41,775 nt of DNA from a bacterium BMS3Abin08. Lineage in GTDB: Bacteria; Nitrospirota; Thermodesulfovibrionia; Thermodesulfovibrionales; JdFR-85. The notes below the pieces were generated by a model. That model had not been told where the DNA came from, made no database searches, and saw nothing but the letters and a program-made list of their open reading frames with translations. Location: assembly GCA_002897935.1 (NCBI GenBank), contig BDTA01000016.1, positions 1 through 41,775 on the forward strand, read 5' to 3'. Positions 18,147 to 29,073 of this stretch are shown in pieces (position 1 is the first letter of the stretch; each line of letters opens with the position of its first letter). A program made the position numbers and the translations under genes.

Positions 18147-18429
18147 TTCTTTTACTGTATTTTTAAATAGAACAGCAGTAGTGTAAGTAGGGGGTGTTGA
18201 GATGTTGGTAAAGGGATCAACATCTTGAAATATAAATGTTTTTTTATGTTGAGAAGGTATTGAATATCGGTGTCGGAGATTCAACATTTTAAACAAAAAA
18301 CAGATTTGATAAATGATTAACAGGAACTCAACAATGGTTGTAACAATTTTTCCCCACTATGGTTTATAATGTTTTAGGACTTATTAACATTTTGTTGATA
18401 ACTTGTTGAAAACTATCGAAATTTGATCT
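18147..18429 (+). other. oriC: Probable replication origin (oriC) upstream of dnaA
   Basis: AT-rich gap before dnaA with seven copies of the hexamer TGTTGA or its complement TCAACA: 18195, 18217, 18247, 18281, 18328, 18393 and 18404 (start positions). Two pairs face each other as inverted repeats: GATGTTG/CAACATC at 18201/18218 and ATGTTGA/TCAACAT at 18246/18281. The copy at 18393 reads TGTTGATAA, the complement of TTATCAACA, one base from the classical DnaA box TTATCCACA. TATAAT at 18365-18370 is a likely -10 of dnaA. Position next to dnaA-dnaN-gyrB and box density support an origin; direct proof is lacking. Confidence 0.65.
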
Positions 18430-19761
18430 ATGGAAAAAGAGAAGATCTGGGAAAAAAGTCTTGGCATGATAGAGACCTCGGTTGGAAGGGGGGTCTTTGA
18501 TCTGTGGTTTAAGCCATTGAAGATCAGACAGCTTAAGGACGGTCAGGTGGTTCTTGAGACGCCCAACAGGTTTTATAAGGAGTGGATAGAGGATAATTAT
18601 TCTGAACTGATAAGCGAGACCTTGAGGGTTGTTTCAGGTGAAGAAATTGATGTCAGGTACAGGATTGCGGAAAAACAGGATAGTGACTATAGAAAGATAA
18701 GTGCAAAGATAACGGGTCGCAGGAGGGCCTTACGGAACAGGGGTGTAAATATCAACCCCAAGTATACATTTGAGGAGTTTGTGGTAGGTCCCAGCAACCA
18801 GTTTGCCCATGCCGCAGCCATGAAGGTCGCAGAGTCTCCGGGAACGGTTTACAATCCCCTGTTTGTTTACGGTGGTGTGGGTCTTGGAAAGACCCATCTG
18901 ATAAGTGCGATAGGTAATATGGTGGTTGACAGGATGCAGGATCTTCAGGTCATATACGTACAGTCTGAAAATTTTACCAATGAGGTGGTTGCAGCGATCA
19001 GGCACGAGAAGATGACGGAATTCAAAAATAAATACCGTAATGTGGACCTTCTGTTGATTGACGACATACAGTTTATAGCCGGCAAGCCGACCACACAGGA
19101 GGAGTTCTTCCATACATTCAATGCCCTTTATGAACAGGAAAAACAGATAGTTGTATCCAGTGACAGGTCTCCAAGGGATATAAGGGACATAACGGACAGG
19201 CTGAAGTCGCGTTTTACAATGGGCCTCATAGCGGATATTCAGGCACCCTCTATAGAGACAAAGGTGGCGATACTCCAGCAGAAGGCCGCCTATCAACGGA
19301 TTCAGATACCCCAGGATGTCTCTTATTGGCTGGCATCGAGGATAAAGTCAAACATAAGGGAACTGGAGGGTTGCCTTTTAAAGCTTGCGGCCCACTCCTC
19401 TCTGACCGGGGTTCCGATAACACTGGAAATGGCGAAGGGGGTTTTACAGGATTTCCTTGATGAAGAGGACAGGCCGGTAACCATCGAAAGCATAAAGAAG
19501 GCCGTATCTGAATACTACGGGATCAGGTTGCATGATATTATATCAAAGAAGAGGACCAAAGAGATAGCCATACCGCGGCAGATTGCAATGTATCTCTGCA
19601 GGGAGCTGACGGACCTCTCCCTGAACGATATCGGCAAGGGATTCGGTGGAAAGGATCATGCTACGGTTCTATATGCCCATAAGCAGATAGAGAAGAGAAA
19701 GGCTGAAGATGAGGCATTCAGAAGAATAATAGATAGTCTTATTAAGAAGATCAGCGAATGA
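18430..19761 (+). CDS. dnaA: Chromosomal replication initiator DnaA
   Basis: 443-residue AAA+ initiator that binds DnaA boxes and opens the origin. Domain I is N-terminal (LWFKPLKI). A short basic linker leads to domain III with YTFEEFVVGPSN, Walker A GGVGLGKTH (about 148-156), Walker B LLLIDDIQF (about 207-215) and the sensor region DRLKSRFTMGL. Domain IV ends with the DNA-binding signature GGKDHATVLYAH. The linker is short compared with enterobacterial DnaA. The ATG start at 18430 lacks a strong ribosome site. dnaN follows 15 bases later. Confidence 0.97.
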   Translation: MEKEKIWEKSLGMIETSVGRGVFDLWFKPLKIRQLKDGQVVLETPNRFYKEWIEDNYSELISETLRVVSGEEIDVRYRIAEKQDSDYRKISAKITGRRRALRNRGVNINPKYTFEEFVVGPSNQFAHAAAMKVAESPGTVYNPLFVYGGVGLGKTHLISAIGNMVVDRMQDLQVIYVQSENFTNEVVAAIRHEKMTEFKNKYRNVDLLLIDDIQFIAGKPTTQEEFFHTFNALYEQEKQIVVSSDRSPRDIRDITDRLKSRFTMGLIADIQAPSIETKVAILQQKAAYQRIQIPQDVSYWLASRIKSNIRELEGCLLKLAAHSSLTGVPITLEMAKGVLQDFLDEEDRPVTIESIKKAVSEYYGIRLHDIISKKRTKEIAIPRQIAMYLCRELTDLSLNDIGKGFGGKDHATVLYAHKQIEKRKAEDEAFRRIIDSLIKKISE

Positions 19762-19776
19762 CCTAAGGAGGCAATC

Positions 19777-20883
19777 ATGCATATTCGTGTCTCAAAGGAA
19801 GAACTTCAGAAAAAACTTGGCAGTATTCAGAGCATAGTTGAGAAGAAGACAACCATGCCGGTTTTAGGACACTTCCTTCTGAGTATCAGGGAAAAGGATA
19901 ACTCCATTTCAGCCACGGATCTTGAGACCGCGATTAAGGAGCCGGTTGAAGTACTTGAGATATTAGAGGAGGGGGAACTCTGCATGCCTGCCCGGAAGCT
20001 CTTTGAGATTGTCCGGGAGATAGACGGGGATATTACCATCGAGAGCGAGGGACATGAGTGGGTCAAGGTCAGGTCAGGCAGGAGTAATTTCAGGATAGCC
20101 TGCATGAATCCTGAAGAGTTTCCGAAGTGGCCGGCGCTGAAAGACAGGACCGTCATTAGCCTGGACTCCCGGAAACTCCTCAATATGATCGAGAAGACTA
20201 TCTTTTCATCCGGTGAAAGCGATACCAGGTATACATTAAACAGCCTCCTCTTTCATATAAAACCGGAGCTGAAGAGGTTCACGGTGGTAGGCACCGACGG
20301 GCACAGGCTGGCTTCAATGGATGAAACGATAGAAGTTGCCCTGGATGAGGAAATAAAGGTGATTATACCCAGGAAGTCGGCCTCTGAACTAAGAAAATTC
20401 CTTGCTCAGGTGGATGGCGAGGTTGTTATGGAGATAACGGAAAAGCATGTATCTTTCCGTATCGGGGAGGTTACTTTTCTTGTAAGGCTTATAGAGGGTA
20501 CCTACCCCGAGTATGAACAGGTTTTACCTGCGAACAATGAGAAGAAACTGGAGATACTCCGCGAGGGGTTCACCAAGGTACTGAGGAGGGTCTCGGTTAT
20601 CAGCAGGGACAGGAACAGCCCCGTGAAGATAGATGTCTCTCCCGGTTTGATGACAGTAACATCCTCTAACCCGGATATCGGGGAGGCAATGGATGAGCTT
20701 GAGATAGGGTATGATGGGGATGCCGTCTCACTTGGCTTTAATGCAAGATATCTATTGGATGCCTTGAATGCCATGGAGAAGGAGAAGGTTTTCTTTGAGT
20801 TACAGGAGCCTTTAAGTCCCACTCTCCTTACGGAGGAGGGTAACGACAGATACAGATGTGTGGTTATGCCGATGAGGATTTGA
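19777..20883 (+). CDS. dnaN: DNA polymerase III sliding clamp (beta subunit)
   Basis: 368 residues, the usual length of the ring-forming processivity clamp. Three clamp domains can be followed. The start MHIRVSKEELQKKL, the segment TVVGTDGHRLA near the middle and the C-terminal CVVMPMRI (the VMPMR-L type ending that shapes the peptide-binding pocket) are characteristic. The ribosome site AAGGAGG stands seven bases before the ATG. It lies between dnaA and gyrB, the order common in bacteria, but recF is missing from the cluster. Confidence 0.97.
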   Translation: MHIRVSKEELQKKLGSIQSIVEKKTTMPVLGHFLLSIREKDNSISATDLETAIKEPVEVLEILEEGELCMPARKLFEIVREIDGDITIESEGHEWVKVRSGRSNFRIACMNPEEFPKWPALKDRTVISLDSRKLLNMIEKTIFSSGESDTRYTLNSLLFHIKPELKRFTVVGTDGHRLASMDETIEVALDEEIKVIIPRKSASELRKFLAQVDGEVVMEITEKHVSFRIGEVTFLVRLIEGTYPEYEQVLPANNEKKLEILREGFTKVLRRVSVISRDRNSPVKIDVSPGLMTVTSSNPDIGEAMDELEIGYDGDAVSLGFNARYLLDALNAMEKEKVFFELQEPLSPTLLTEEGNDRYRCVVMPMRI

Positions 20884-20894
20884 TGGTGTTGTAA

Positions 20895-23333
<2,439 letters not shown>

Positions 23334-23359
23334 GATAATATCTAAAACAGGGAGCAAAA

Positions 23360-24010
23360 ATGGGTGATACGGCAGTAGAGATTATCCTGCATGCAGGCAT
23401 AGTTGTAAAGGGTGTTATGTTGATCCTTCTGTTTTTTTCCGTCATTTCCTGGGCGATAATACTCTTTAAGTGGCGCTATTTTACAAAGGCAAGGAAGGAG
23501 ACCACCCGGTTTTTGAGGCTCTTTCATGATGGCAGGGAAGGCCCGGTGCTTTTTCAGGCGAGCCGGACCATGCTGGTGAGCCCCATGGCCAGGCTCTTCA
23601 CATCTGTTTATTCAGAGGGGAGAAGGGACCGTGAGGAGATAAAAAGGGCCTTGAGACGTTATACCGCACTTGAATCGGCAAGGCTGGAAAGGTATCTGAA
23701 CTTTCTTGCAACCACAGGGTCTACCACACCGTTTATAGGACTTTTCGGCACCGTATGGGGAATCATGAACTCCTTCAGAGGCATTGGCGCTGCAGGGTCG
23801 GCATCCCTTGCCGTGGTTGCCCCTGGAATTGCCGAGGCCCTTATAGCAACGGCAATGGGGCTGGTTGCAGCCATCCCTGCGGTGATCGGATACAACTACT
23901 TCCTCAGCTTGGCAAGGAGGATGATTATAGAGATGGAGGATTTTGCAGAGGAGTTGCGGGACTATTTCCTGAAGAATAGCGATACAGATTTGAACGGGAC
24001 AGACAACTGA
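23360..24010 (+). CDS. tolQ: TolQ/ExbB-type proton channel protein
   Basis: 216-residue inner-membrane protein of the MotA/TolQ/ExbB family. One helix is near the N-terminus (VVKGVMLILLFFSVISWAII). Two further helices surround the family core TTPFIGLFGTVWGIMNSF and ALIATAMGLVAAIPAVIGYNYF. With TolR it forms the proton-driven motor that energises TolA. TolQ rather than ExbB is chosen because tolR, tolA, tolB, pal and cpoB follow in the standard order. The start at 23360 follows GGGAGC. It lies 26 bases after gyrB and could be transcribed with it. Confidence 0.94.
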   Translation: MGDTAVEIILHAGIVVKGVMLILLFFSVISWAIILFKWRYFTKARKETTRFLRLFHDGREGPVLFQASRTMLVSPMARLFTSVYSEGRRDREEIKRALRRYTALESARLERYLNFLATTGSTTPFIGLFGTVWGIMNSFRGIGAAGSASLAVVAPGIAEALIATAMGLVAAIPAVIGYNYFLSLARRMIIEMEDFAEELRDYFLKNSDTDLNGTDN

Positions 24011-24011
24011 T

Positions 24012-24413
24012 ATGAGCAGGCAGAGAGACAGGGGTGTGATGAGCGAGATAAACGTAACACCCCTTGTTGATGTGATGCTCGTTTTGCTGATCATCTTCAT
24101 GGTGACGGCACCACTTATGAAGCAGGGTCTGGATGTTGCCCTGCCAAAGGCGAAGGGAAAGCAACTTCCGACCGAAGAAAGGGTCACGGTTACCATTAAA
24201 AGGGACGGGGCAATTTATCTCAACAGAAGGGTTGTCTCCCTTCGTGAATTGAAGAGAAAACTGAAGGCGATCAGCAAGCGCAATCCCAGCCTGTATCTGA
24301 AGGCGGATCGCCGGGTGTCCTATGGTAAGGTTGTAAGTGTAATGTCGGAGATAAAGTCGGCAGGTATTGAGAAGGTGGGTTTAATTACCGAGCCAAAGGC
24401 GAGTTTTAGATGA
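24012..24413 (+). CDS. tolR: TolR/ExbD-type motor protein
   Basis: 133 residues: a short cytoplasmic start, one membrane helix with the motif SEINVTPLVDVMLVLLIIFMVT, in which the aspartate of PLVDVML is the proton-carrying residue, and a periplasmic domain that binds peptidoglycan. The ATG at 24012 is one base after the tolQ stop; an in-frame ATG at 24039 is an alternative start. The gene overlaps tolA by four bases. Confidence 0.94.
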   Translation: MSRQRDRGVMSEINVTPLVDVMLVLLIIFMVTAPLMKQGLDVALPKAKGKQLPTEERVTVTIKRDGAIYLNRRVVSLRELKRKLKAISKRNPSLYLKADRRVSYGKVVSVMSEIKSAGIEKVGLITEPKASFR

Positions 24414-25114
24414 GAGAGCCGACACTGAAGGAAACGACCGCCTTTTCTCTCCTTCTGCATTTTTTTCTCATCGGGCTTACCCTGCTTACCTTTAAGAAAT
24501 CTTTGACTTTTAATCTGCCGGCTCCTTATACCGTTCAACTTGTTTCACCCCGGGACCTTGCCCTTTCAAGAAAAGGCAAAAGCCCCGTGGCCTCTGTTCA
24601 GCGAATCAAGGAGATCAAGCGCAGACAGCGCCGGACGATGATGAATAAGCAAAAGGTTATGCCACCGGAGAACCGGCTGCGGACGGACAAAGGGATCTCT
24701 GTCGAGGACAGGATTGCAGCAATACGGGCCAAGAAACGGGTAGAGAAGATAGTCCGGCTGAGGAAGGCCGTTCTTTCCATAAGGCCCGGAATTGAGCAGC
24801 GCAAAGGGGATTCGAATGCAAAGGCGGTTCCCCCCGGTGTCCGGCAGGGCAGCTCCGTCTTTTCGGGATATCATGCCCTTATAAAACAGCGGATATGGAG
24901 CGAATGGGTTTACCCGGACTTCAGAGACAAAGGTGACCTTGAGGTGGACGTGAATATCAAGATTTACAAGGACGGGCGTGTGCAGATCCTCAATGTAGAG
25001 AGGGCATCAGGTAACATGCTCTTTGACCGTTCTGCCGAGAGGGCCATAGAGAAGGCCTCCCCTTTACCGCCTCCCCCATATGAGCTGGAGATTGTATTGA
25101 GGTTTACACCATGA
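24410..25114 (+). CDS. tolA: TolA-like protein with TonB C-terminal domain
   Basis: 234 residues. An uncleaved N-terminal helix (FSLLLHFFLIGLTLLTF) anchors the protein in the inner membrane and would contact TolQR. A basic, charged middle part follows (about 60-140), far shorter than the long helical stalk of enterobacterial TolA. The C-terminal domain with YHALIKQRIWSEWVYP, LEVDVNIKIYKDGRV and the final PPPPYELEIVLRF is of the TonB/TolA type. It links the motor to TolB and Pal across the periplasm. Overlaps of four bases on both sides (tolR and tolB) show tight coupling. TonB is the alternative name, but context favours TolA. Confidence 0.88.
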   Translation: MREPTLKETTAFSLLLHFFLIGLTLLTFKKSLTFNLPAPYTVQLVSPRDLALSRKGKSPVASVQRIKEIKRRQRRTMMNKQKVMPPENRLRTDKGISVEDRIAAIRAKKRVEKIVRLRKAVLSIRPGIEQRKGDSNAKAVPPGVRQGSSVFSGYHALIKQRIWSEWVYPDFRDKGDLEVDVNIKIYKDGRVQILNVERASGNMLFDRSAERAIEKASPLPPPPYELEIVLRFTP

Positions 25115-26424
25115 CGGGAAGAGGGGATTGGAAAAATCAGGACAGGGTTCCCCGGTTTTTGATTATCTGCCTGTTGATAAACGTTCTTTTAATCCCCTTT
25201 TTTGTCAGAGACGCATCTGCCCGTGTTTATATTGATATCTCCTCCCCGGGATTCAGAGAGATCCCCGTTGCGATATATGAGTTCATCGGTCCTTCAGAAG
25301 GACGCCGTATAGCTGATATCGTCAGGGATGATCTCCAGTTTTCCGGTGTATTTTCTTTCGTTGACAGGGATGCTTACATAGAGACCCCCCTTCCGGTATT
25401 CGATTCCCGGAACTGGCTGCCCCTGGGGGTTGAACTTGTACTGAAGGGTTCGGTTACTATAGATAGTGACGAGGTTATTGTATCGGTATATCTCTTCGAC
25501 GTTGTTGAGTCAAGGAAGATACTTCAGAAAAAATACTCTGCCCGGAAGCGGTTCGTCAGGATACTTGCCCACAGCATATCAGACGATATATACAAGAGAG
25601 TAACCGGTGAGGACGGGGTCTTCAGGACGAAGATCGCCTTTATCGGTGAAAGGAATAAGAGGGAAAACATCTACCTAATGGACTGGGACGGAAAGAGGTT
25701 GCGTAATACAGGGATTACCGGGGAGCATCTCCTGCGACCGCACTGGTCAGCCGATGGCGCGAAGATCCTTTACTCGGCTGTCAGGGGCAAACAGTGGGGG
25801 GTGTTCATGCTTGATTTCAGAAAGCGCAAGGAGCGGCTTCTATTCAGGTCCCAGGGGATTAACATTGCAGGGGATTTCCTCCCGGACGGCACCAACTTTG
25901 TTTTTTCTTCCTCCATAAAGGGGACCCCGGATCTTTATCTTTTTGATATAAACAGAAAGAAGAGAAAGAGGCTCACAAGATGGCTCGGGATAGAGATATC
26001 CCCCTCCCTTTCGCCTGATGGCGGGAAGATTGCCTTTGTGTCGGATCGTGCAGGTACTCCGCAGGTGTATATCATGGATATCGACGGCCGTAATCTCCGG
26101 AGGGTTACTCATGAGGGGAATTACAATACCGCACCTGTATGGTCACCGAGGGGAGACAGGATTGCTTACAGCGGCAGGATTAACGGAAAGATACAGATCT
26201 TCACTGTGAAGTTGGACGGCGCTGATGCACTCCAGTTGACTGAAAGAGGTAACAATGAAGAGCCGTCTTTTTCTCCCAATGGGCGGTTTATAGCATTTAC
26301 ATCTGACCGTGACGGTAAAAAGGCCATTTACATAATGAGGGCTAACGGTGAAGGGAAGAGAAGAGTTACACCCAAAGATATGAGGGCCTTTGGTCCTAGC
26401 TGGTCACCTAATAAAATTTTTTAA
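25111..26424 (+). CDS. tolB: Periplasmic Tol-Pal translocation protein TolB
   Basis: 437-residue periplasmic beta-propeller that interacts with Pal and TolA. A signal sequence (FLIICLLINVLLIPFF, ending near ASA) precedes the N-terminal domain with VYIDISSPGFREIPVAI and an RRIADIVRDDLQFSGVF segment. Five or six WD40-like TolB repeats follow, each with the pattern SPDGGKIAFVSDRAGTPQVY, SPRGDRIAYSG or SPNGRFIAFTSDRDG. The start overlaps the tolA stop (ATGA). pal begins 13 bases downstream. Confidence 0.95.
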   Translation: MTGRGDWKNQDRVPRFLIICLLINVLLIPFFVRDASARVYIDISSPGFREIPVAIYEFIGPSEGRRIADIVRDDLQFSGVFSFVDRDAYIETPLPVFDSRNWLPLGVELVLKGSVTIDSDEVIVSVYLFDVVESRKILQKKYSARKRFVRILAHSISDDIYKRVTGEDGVFRTKIAFIGERNKRENIYLMDWDGKRLRNTGITGEHLLRPHWSADGAKILYSAVRGKQWGVFMLDFRKRKERLLFRSQGINIAGDFLPDGTNFVFSSSIKGTPDLYLFDINRKKRKRLTRWLGIEISPSLSPDGGKIAFVSDRAGTPQVYIMDIDGRNLRRVTHEGNYNTAPVWSPRGDRIAYSGRINGKIQIFTVKLDGADALQLTERGNNEEPSFSPNGRFIAFTSDRDGKKAIYIMRANGEGKRRVTPKDMRAFGPSWSPNKIF

Positions 26425-26437
26425 AGGAGGTATTATT

Positions 26438-27007
26438 ATGAAGATGTTTCTTGCGTTGTTGCTGGTTGCAGGGCTTACCTTTGCCTGTGCGCAGAGGCAA
26501 ATCACCTCTCCCGGGACAGGGAAGTCAGGCGGCGAGGAAGCGGCAGGGCAGGCAGCTGGTGCAGGAGTGGGAGAGACGCAGAAGATCGGGGAACAAAATA
26601 TGGCAAAGGTGGAGTCTGCCGAGATTAAGGAACCCAAGGTAACCAAGCTGACTGAAGAGGAACGGAGGAATATTTTTAAGGATATCCATTTTGACTTTAA
26701 CCGCTATGATATACAAGAAGTGGACAGGGGAACGCTTAAGGCAATAGCAGAATGGATGCTTCAACACTCTACGGCCCGACTCGTGGTTGAGGGTCATTGT
26801 GATGAGAGAGGCACGGATGAATATAACCTCGGTCTCGGTGACAGGAGGGCAACGGCAACGAGGGACTACCTGATGTCCCTGGGTGTCCCCAAGGACAGGA
26901 TGCAGACAGTGAGTTATGGTGAGGAGAGACCCCTCTGTACCGATCACACGGAAGACTGCTGGCAGCAGAACAGAAGGGCACATTTTGTTGTGATAGAGGG
27001 TGAGTAG
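26438..27007 (+). CDS. pal: Peptidoglycan-associated lipoprotein Pal
   Basis: 189-residue outer-membrane lipoprotein. The start at 26438 (MKMFLALLL) is preceded by AAAGGAGG and yields a signal peptide with lipobox LTFAC; the frame is open further to 26390 but without support. A flexible linker (about 20-70) leads to the OmpA-like domain with IHFDFNRYDI, VVEGHCDERGTDEYNLGLGDRRA and RMQTVSYGEERP, which binds meso-diaminopimelate in peptidoglycan. The Asp and Arg of the motif are present. It is part of the Tol-Pal system for outer-membrane constriction during division. Confidence 0.96.
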   Translation: MKMFLALLLVAGLTFACAQRQITSPGTGKSGGEEAAGQAAGAGVGETQKIGEQNMAKVESAEIKEPKVTKLTEEERRNIFKDIHFDFNRYDIQEVDRGTLKAIAEWMLQHSTARLVVEGHCDERGTDEYNLGLGDRRATATRDYLMSLGVPKDRMQTVSYGEERPLCTDHTEDCWQQNRRAHFVVIEGE

Positions 27008-27009
27008 GA

Positions 27010-27924
27010 ATGAAGGGAATACTGGTATTGACGGCATCCCTTGTCCTGTTTGCCTTTCTGTCCGGCTGTGTAACAACGGAGGACTATCAATCGCTGAGAC
27101 ATGATCTGAACCAGGTCAAGAGCGATTATTATTCAGATATCCGTACACTGAAGGTGCAGATGAAGAGGATTGAGGGCACGGCTGAGAATGCCCCTTCCAG
27201 AGACGCCATAAAAGGATTGAAGGAGAGCCAGGAGACGCTGTATAATCAGTTGACGAACCTGAGAACAGAGATGCAGCTGATTCAGGGAAAACTGGACGAA
27301 AACAGCTACACGGTTGAAAAGGCCCTGCGGGACTCATCCACTGAACGTGACCTGCTGAGGGCAGGGCTTGCTGAACTGAAGACTGCCGTCGCTGAACTGA
27401 AGACAAGGATAGAGGCACTTGAAGAAAGGCTCAAGGGTACAGGGGCAGAAGCAGCAGAAGAGGCCGGGAACGAGAAGAAGGAAGAGGCTAAAAAACCCAT
27501 GACGCCGCAGTATATATACCATGATGCCCTGAACCTCTTTAACGAGGGCAAGACTACGGAGGCACGGGAGGCCCTGGAGTCGTTCCTCAAGAGGTATCCT
27601 TCAATGGAGCTGTCTGATAATGCCCAGTTCTGGATTGCCGAGTCCTATTATAAGGAGGGCAATTATGAGGATGCCATTCTTTCCTATGAGAATCTGATTA
27701 AAAAGTTTCCAAAGAGTGATAAGGTCCCCGGAGCTATGCTGAAGCAGGCATTTGCATTCAGGGCACTCGGTGACCTTAACACAACGCGGGTGATCCTTTC
27801 TACACTGAAGGAGAGGTTTCCTGATTCAAAGGAGGCGGAGATAGCGACGAAGAAGCTCAAGAAAATAGAGAAAAAGAAAAGGGCCGCTGTCCCTGAAAAA
27901 AAAGAGTCCAAGGCCGTTCAGTAA
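27010..27924 (+). CDS. cpoB: Tol-Pal system protein CpoB (YbgF), lipoprotein form
   Basis: 304 residues. The signal peptide ends in the lipobox LSGC, so here it looks like a lipoprotein, whereas enterobacterial CpoB is soluble in the periplasm. A long coiled coil follows (about 25-145), then a charged linker and a C-terminal TPR domain (about 165-290) with YHDALNLFNEGKTTEAREAL, NAQFWIAESYYKEGNYEDAI and PGAMLKQAFAFRALGD. It coordinates Tol with cell-wall synthesis. It starts two bases after the pal stop and ends the operon; a terminator follows at 28029. Confidence 0.92.
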   Translation: MKGILVLTASLVLFAFLSGCVTTEDYQSLRHDLNQVKSDYYSDIRTLKVQMKRIEGTAENAPSRDAIKGLKESQETLYNQLTNLRTEMQLIQGKLDENSYTVEKALRDSSTERDLLRAGLAELKTAVAELKTRIEALEERLKGTGAEAAEEAGNEKKEEAKKPMTPQYIYHDALNLFNEGKTTEAREALESFLKRYPSMELSDNAQFWIAESYYKEGNYEDAILSYENLIKKFPKSDKVPGAMLKQAFAFRALGDLNTTRVILSTLKERFPDSKEAEIATKKLKKIEKKKRAAVPEKKESKAVQ

Positions 27925-27942
27925 GGAAAACTTGATTAAATA

Positions 27943-28000
27943 CATCCCTTGCCTTCATCCCCGAGCAAAGGTCGGGGCTTTCGGCAAGGTGCATTGTAAA
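27943..28000 (-). repeat. Dispersed palindromic repeat, family A copy 3 (inverted)
   Basis: Read on the minus strand this is ACAATGCACCTTGCCGAAAG, then CCCCGACC and TCGGGG, the same order as at 18030-18081. CCCCGA (27959-27964) and TCGGGG (27971-27976) pair around a short loop. It lies between cpoB and its terminator. Confidence 0.7.
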
Positions 28001-28028
28001 GGACTGAAAATAGATTCCGGGTATTACG

Positions 28029-28069
28029 GCCCCGGAGAGCAGGAGCTTTCCGGGGCTTGTCTTTCTTTA
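28029..28069 (+). terminator. Intrinsic terminator of the Tol-Pal operon
   Basis: GCCCCGGAGAGC and GCTTTCCGGGGC form a long stem around AGGA, followed by the T-rich tail TTGTCTTTCTTTAT. TATAAT at 28068-28073 then gives a possible -10 for moaA, which begins at 28096 with a very short leader. Confidence 0.82.
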
Positions 28070-28095
28070 TAATTTGCGCATTTTTGAACTGAACG

Positions 28096-29073
28096 ATGGA
28101 TCTTACCGACAGGTATAAACGAGTTATCGACTATATGCGGGTCTCCATCACGGACCGGTGTAATCTCCGCTGTCTCTACTGTATGCCCGATGGCGGGAAA
28201 CCGGTTGAATACAAGGAGATAATGTCTTACGAGGAGATCTTGCGGATAATCAGGGTCTCCTCCTCCCTTGGGGTGAGAAAGATCCGCCTTACAGGTGGAG
28301 AACCCCTTGCGAGGAAGAATGTCCAGTTCCTTATAAGGGAGATTAAAGGGATTGAGGGAATCGAGGAACTGAGCCTCACCACAAACGGGATTCTACTCAG
28401 CAGGTATGTTGATGAGATCAAGGAAGCCGGGCTTGACAGGCTGAATGTCAGCCTTGACTCCCTTAGACCGGAGCGGTACCGTGAGATTACGGGGGGAGGC
28501 TCCCTGGATAAGGTCATCGAGGGTATTGAGCGTGCCCATGACGTTGGGCTGCGTCCGGTAAAGTTGAATGTGGTTGTGATCAGGGGGATTAACGATGACG
28601 AGATAGAGGACTTTGCCGGCTTTACCCTGACAAGGCCCTACCAGGTGAGGTTTATAGAGTTCATGCCCGGCAAGGGAAACCACTGGACAGAGGACCTTTG
28701 TGTCTCCTCTGAAGAAATCAAGAGAAGGATTGAGGCGGTCGCTCACCTGGAGCCCGTCAGGTTGAGGAGGCATGGGCCTGCACGGTATTACCGCTTCAGG
28801 GGCGGAACAGGTGTTGTGGGTTTTATAAGTGCAATAAGTCATCATTTCTGTTCCGACTGCAACAGACTCAGGCTCACTGCCGAGGGGAAGATCCGGCCCT
28901 GCCTCTTTTCAGAAACGGAGATAGACCTGAGGGCTGCCTTGAGGATGGGGGCATCGGATGAGGAACTCGGGAGGCTTCTGAGGCTTGCGGTGGAGGTGAA
29001 ACCCGAGGGACACATGATCGGCAGGGATACGCATAAAGAGATAAATATCCCCATGTCAAAGATCGGGGGTTAA
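28096..29073 (+). CDS. moaA: GTP 3',8-cyclase MoaA
   Basis: 325-residue radical SAM enzyme for the first step of molybdenum cofactor synthesis, from GTP to 3',8-cyclo-GTP. The N-terminal cluster motif SITDRCNLRCLYCMP (CxxxCxxC), LTGGEPLARKN, the C-terminal second-cluster motif FCSDCNRLRLTAEGKIRPC and a terminal Gly-Gly that inserts into the active site are all present. The product is needed for the pterin of the formate dehydrogenase in this window. Its stop codon overlaps the stop of the convergent speE gene by three bases. Confidence 0.96.
   Translation: MDLTDRYKRVIDYMRVSITDRCNLRCLYCMPDGGKPVEYKEIMSYEEILRIIRVSSSLGVRKIRLTGGEPLARKNVQFLIREIKGIEGIEELSLTTNGILLSRYVDEIKEAGLDRLNVSLDSLRPERYREITGGGSLDKVIEGIERAHDVGLRPVKLNVVVIRGINDDEIEDFAGFTLTRPYQVRFIEFMPGKGNHWTEDLCVSSEEIKRRIEAVAHLEPVRLRRHGPARYYRFRGGTGVVGFISAISHHFCSDCNRLRLTAEGKIRPCLFSETEIDLRAALRMGASDEELGRLLRLAVEVKPEGHMIGRDTHKEINIPMSKIGG

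Noticed and set aside
26390-26437. Pal starting at 26390
   Set aside because: This would overlap tolB and lose the signal peptide; the ATG at 26438 follows a strong ribosome site and yields a lipobox.
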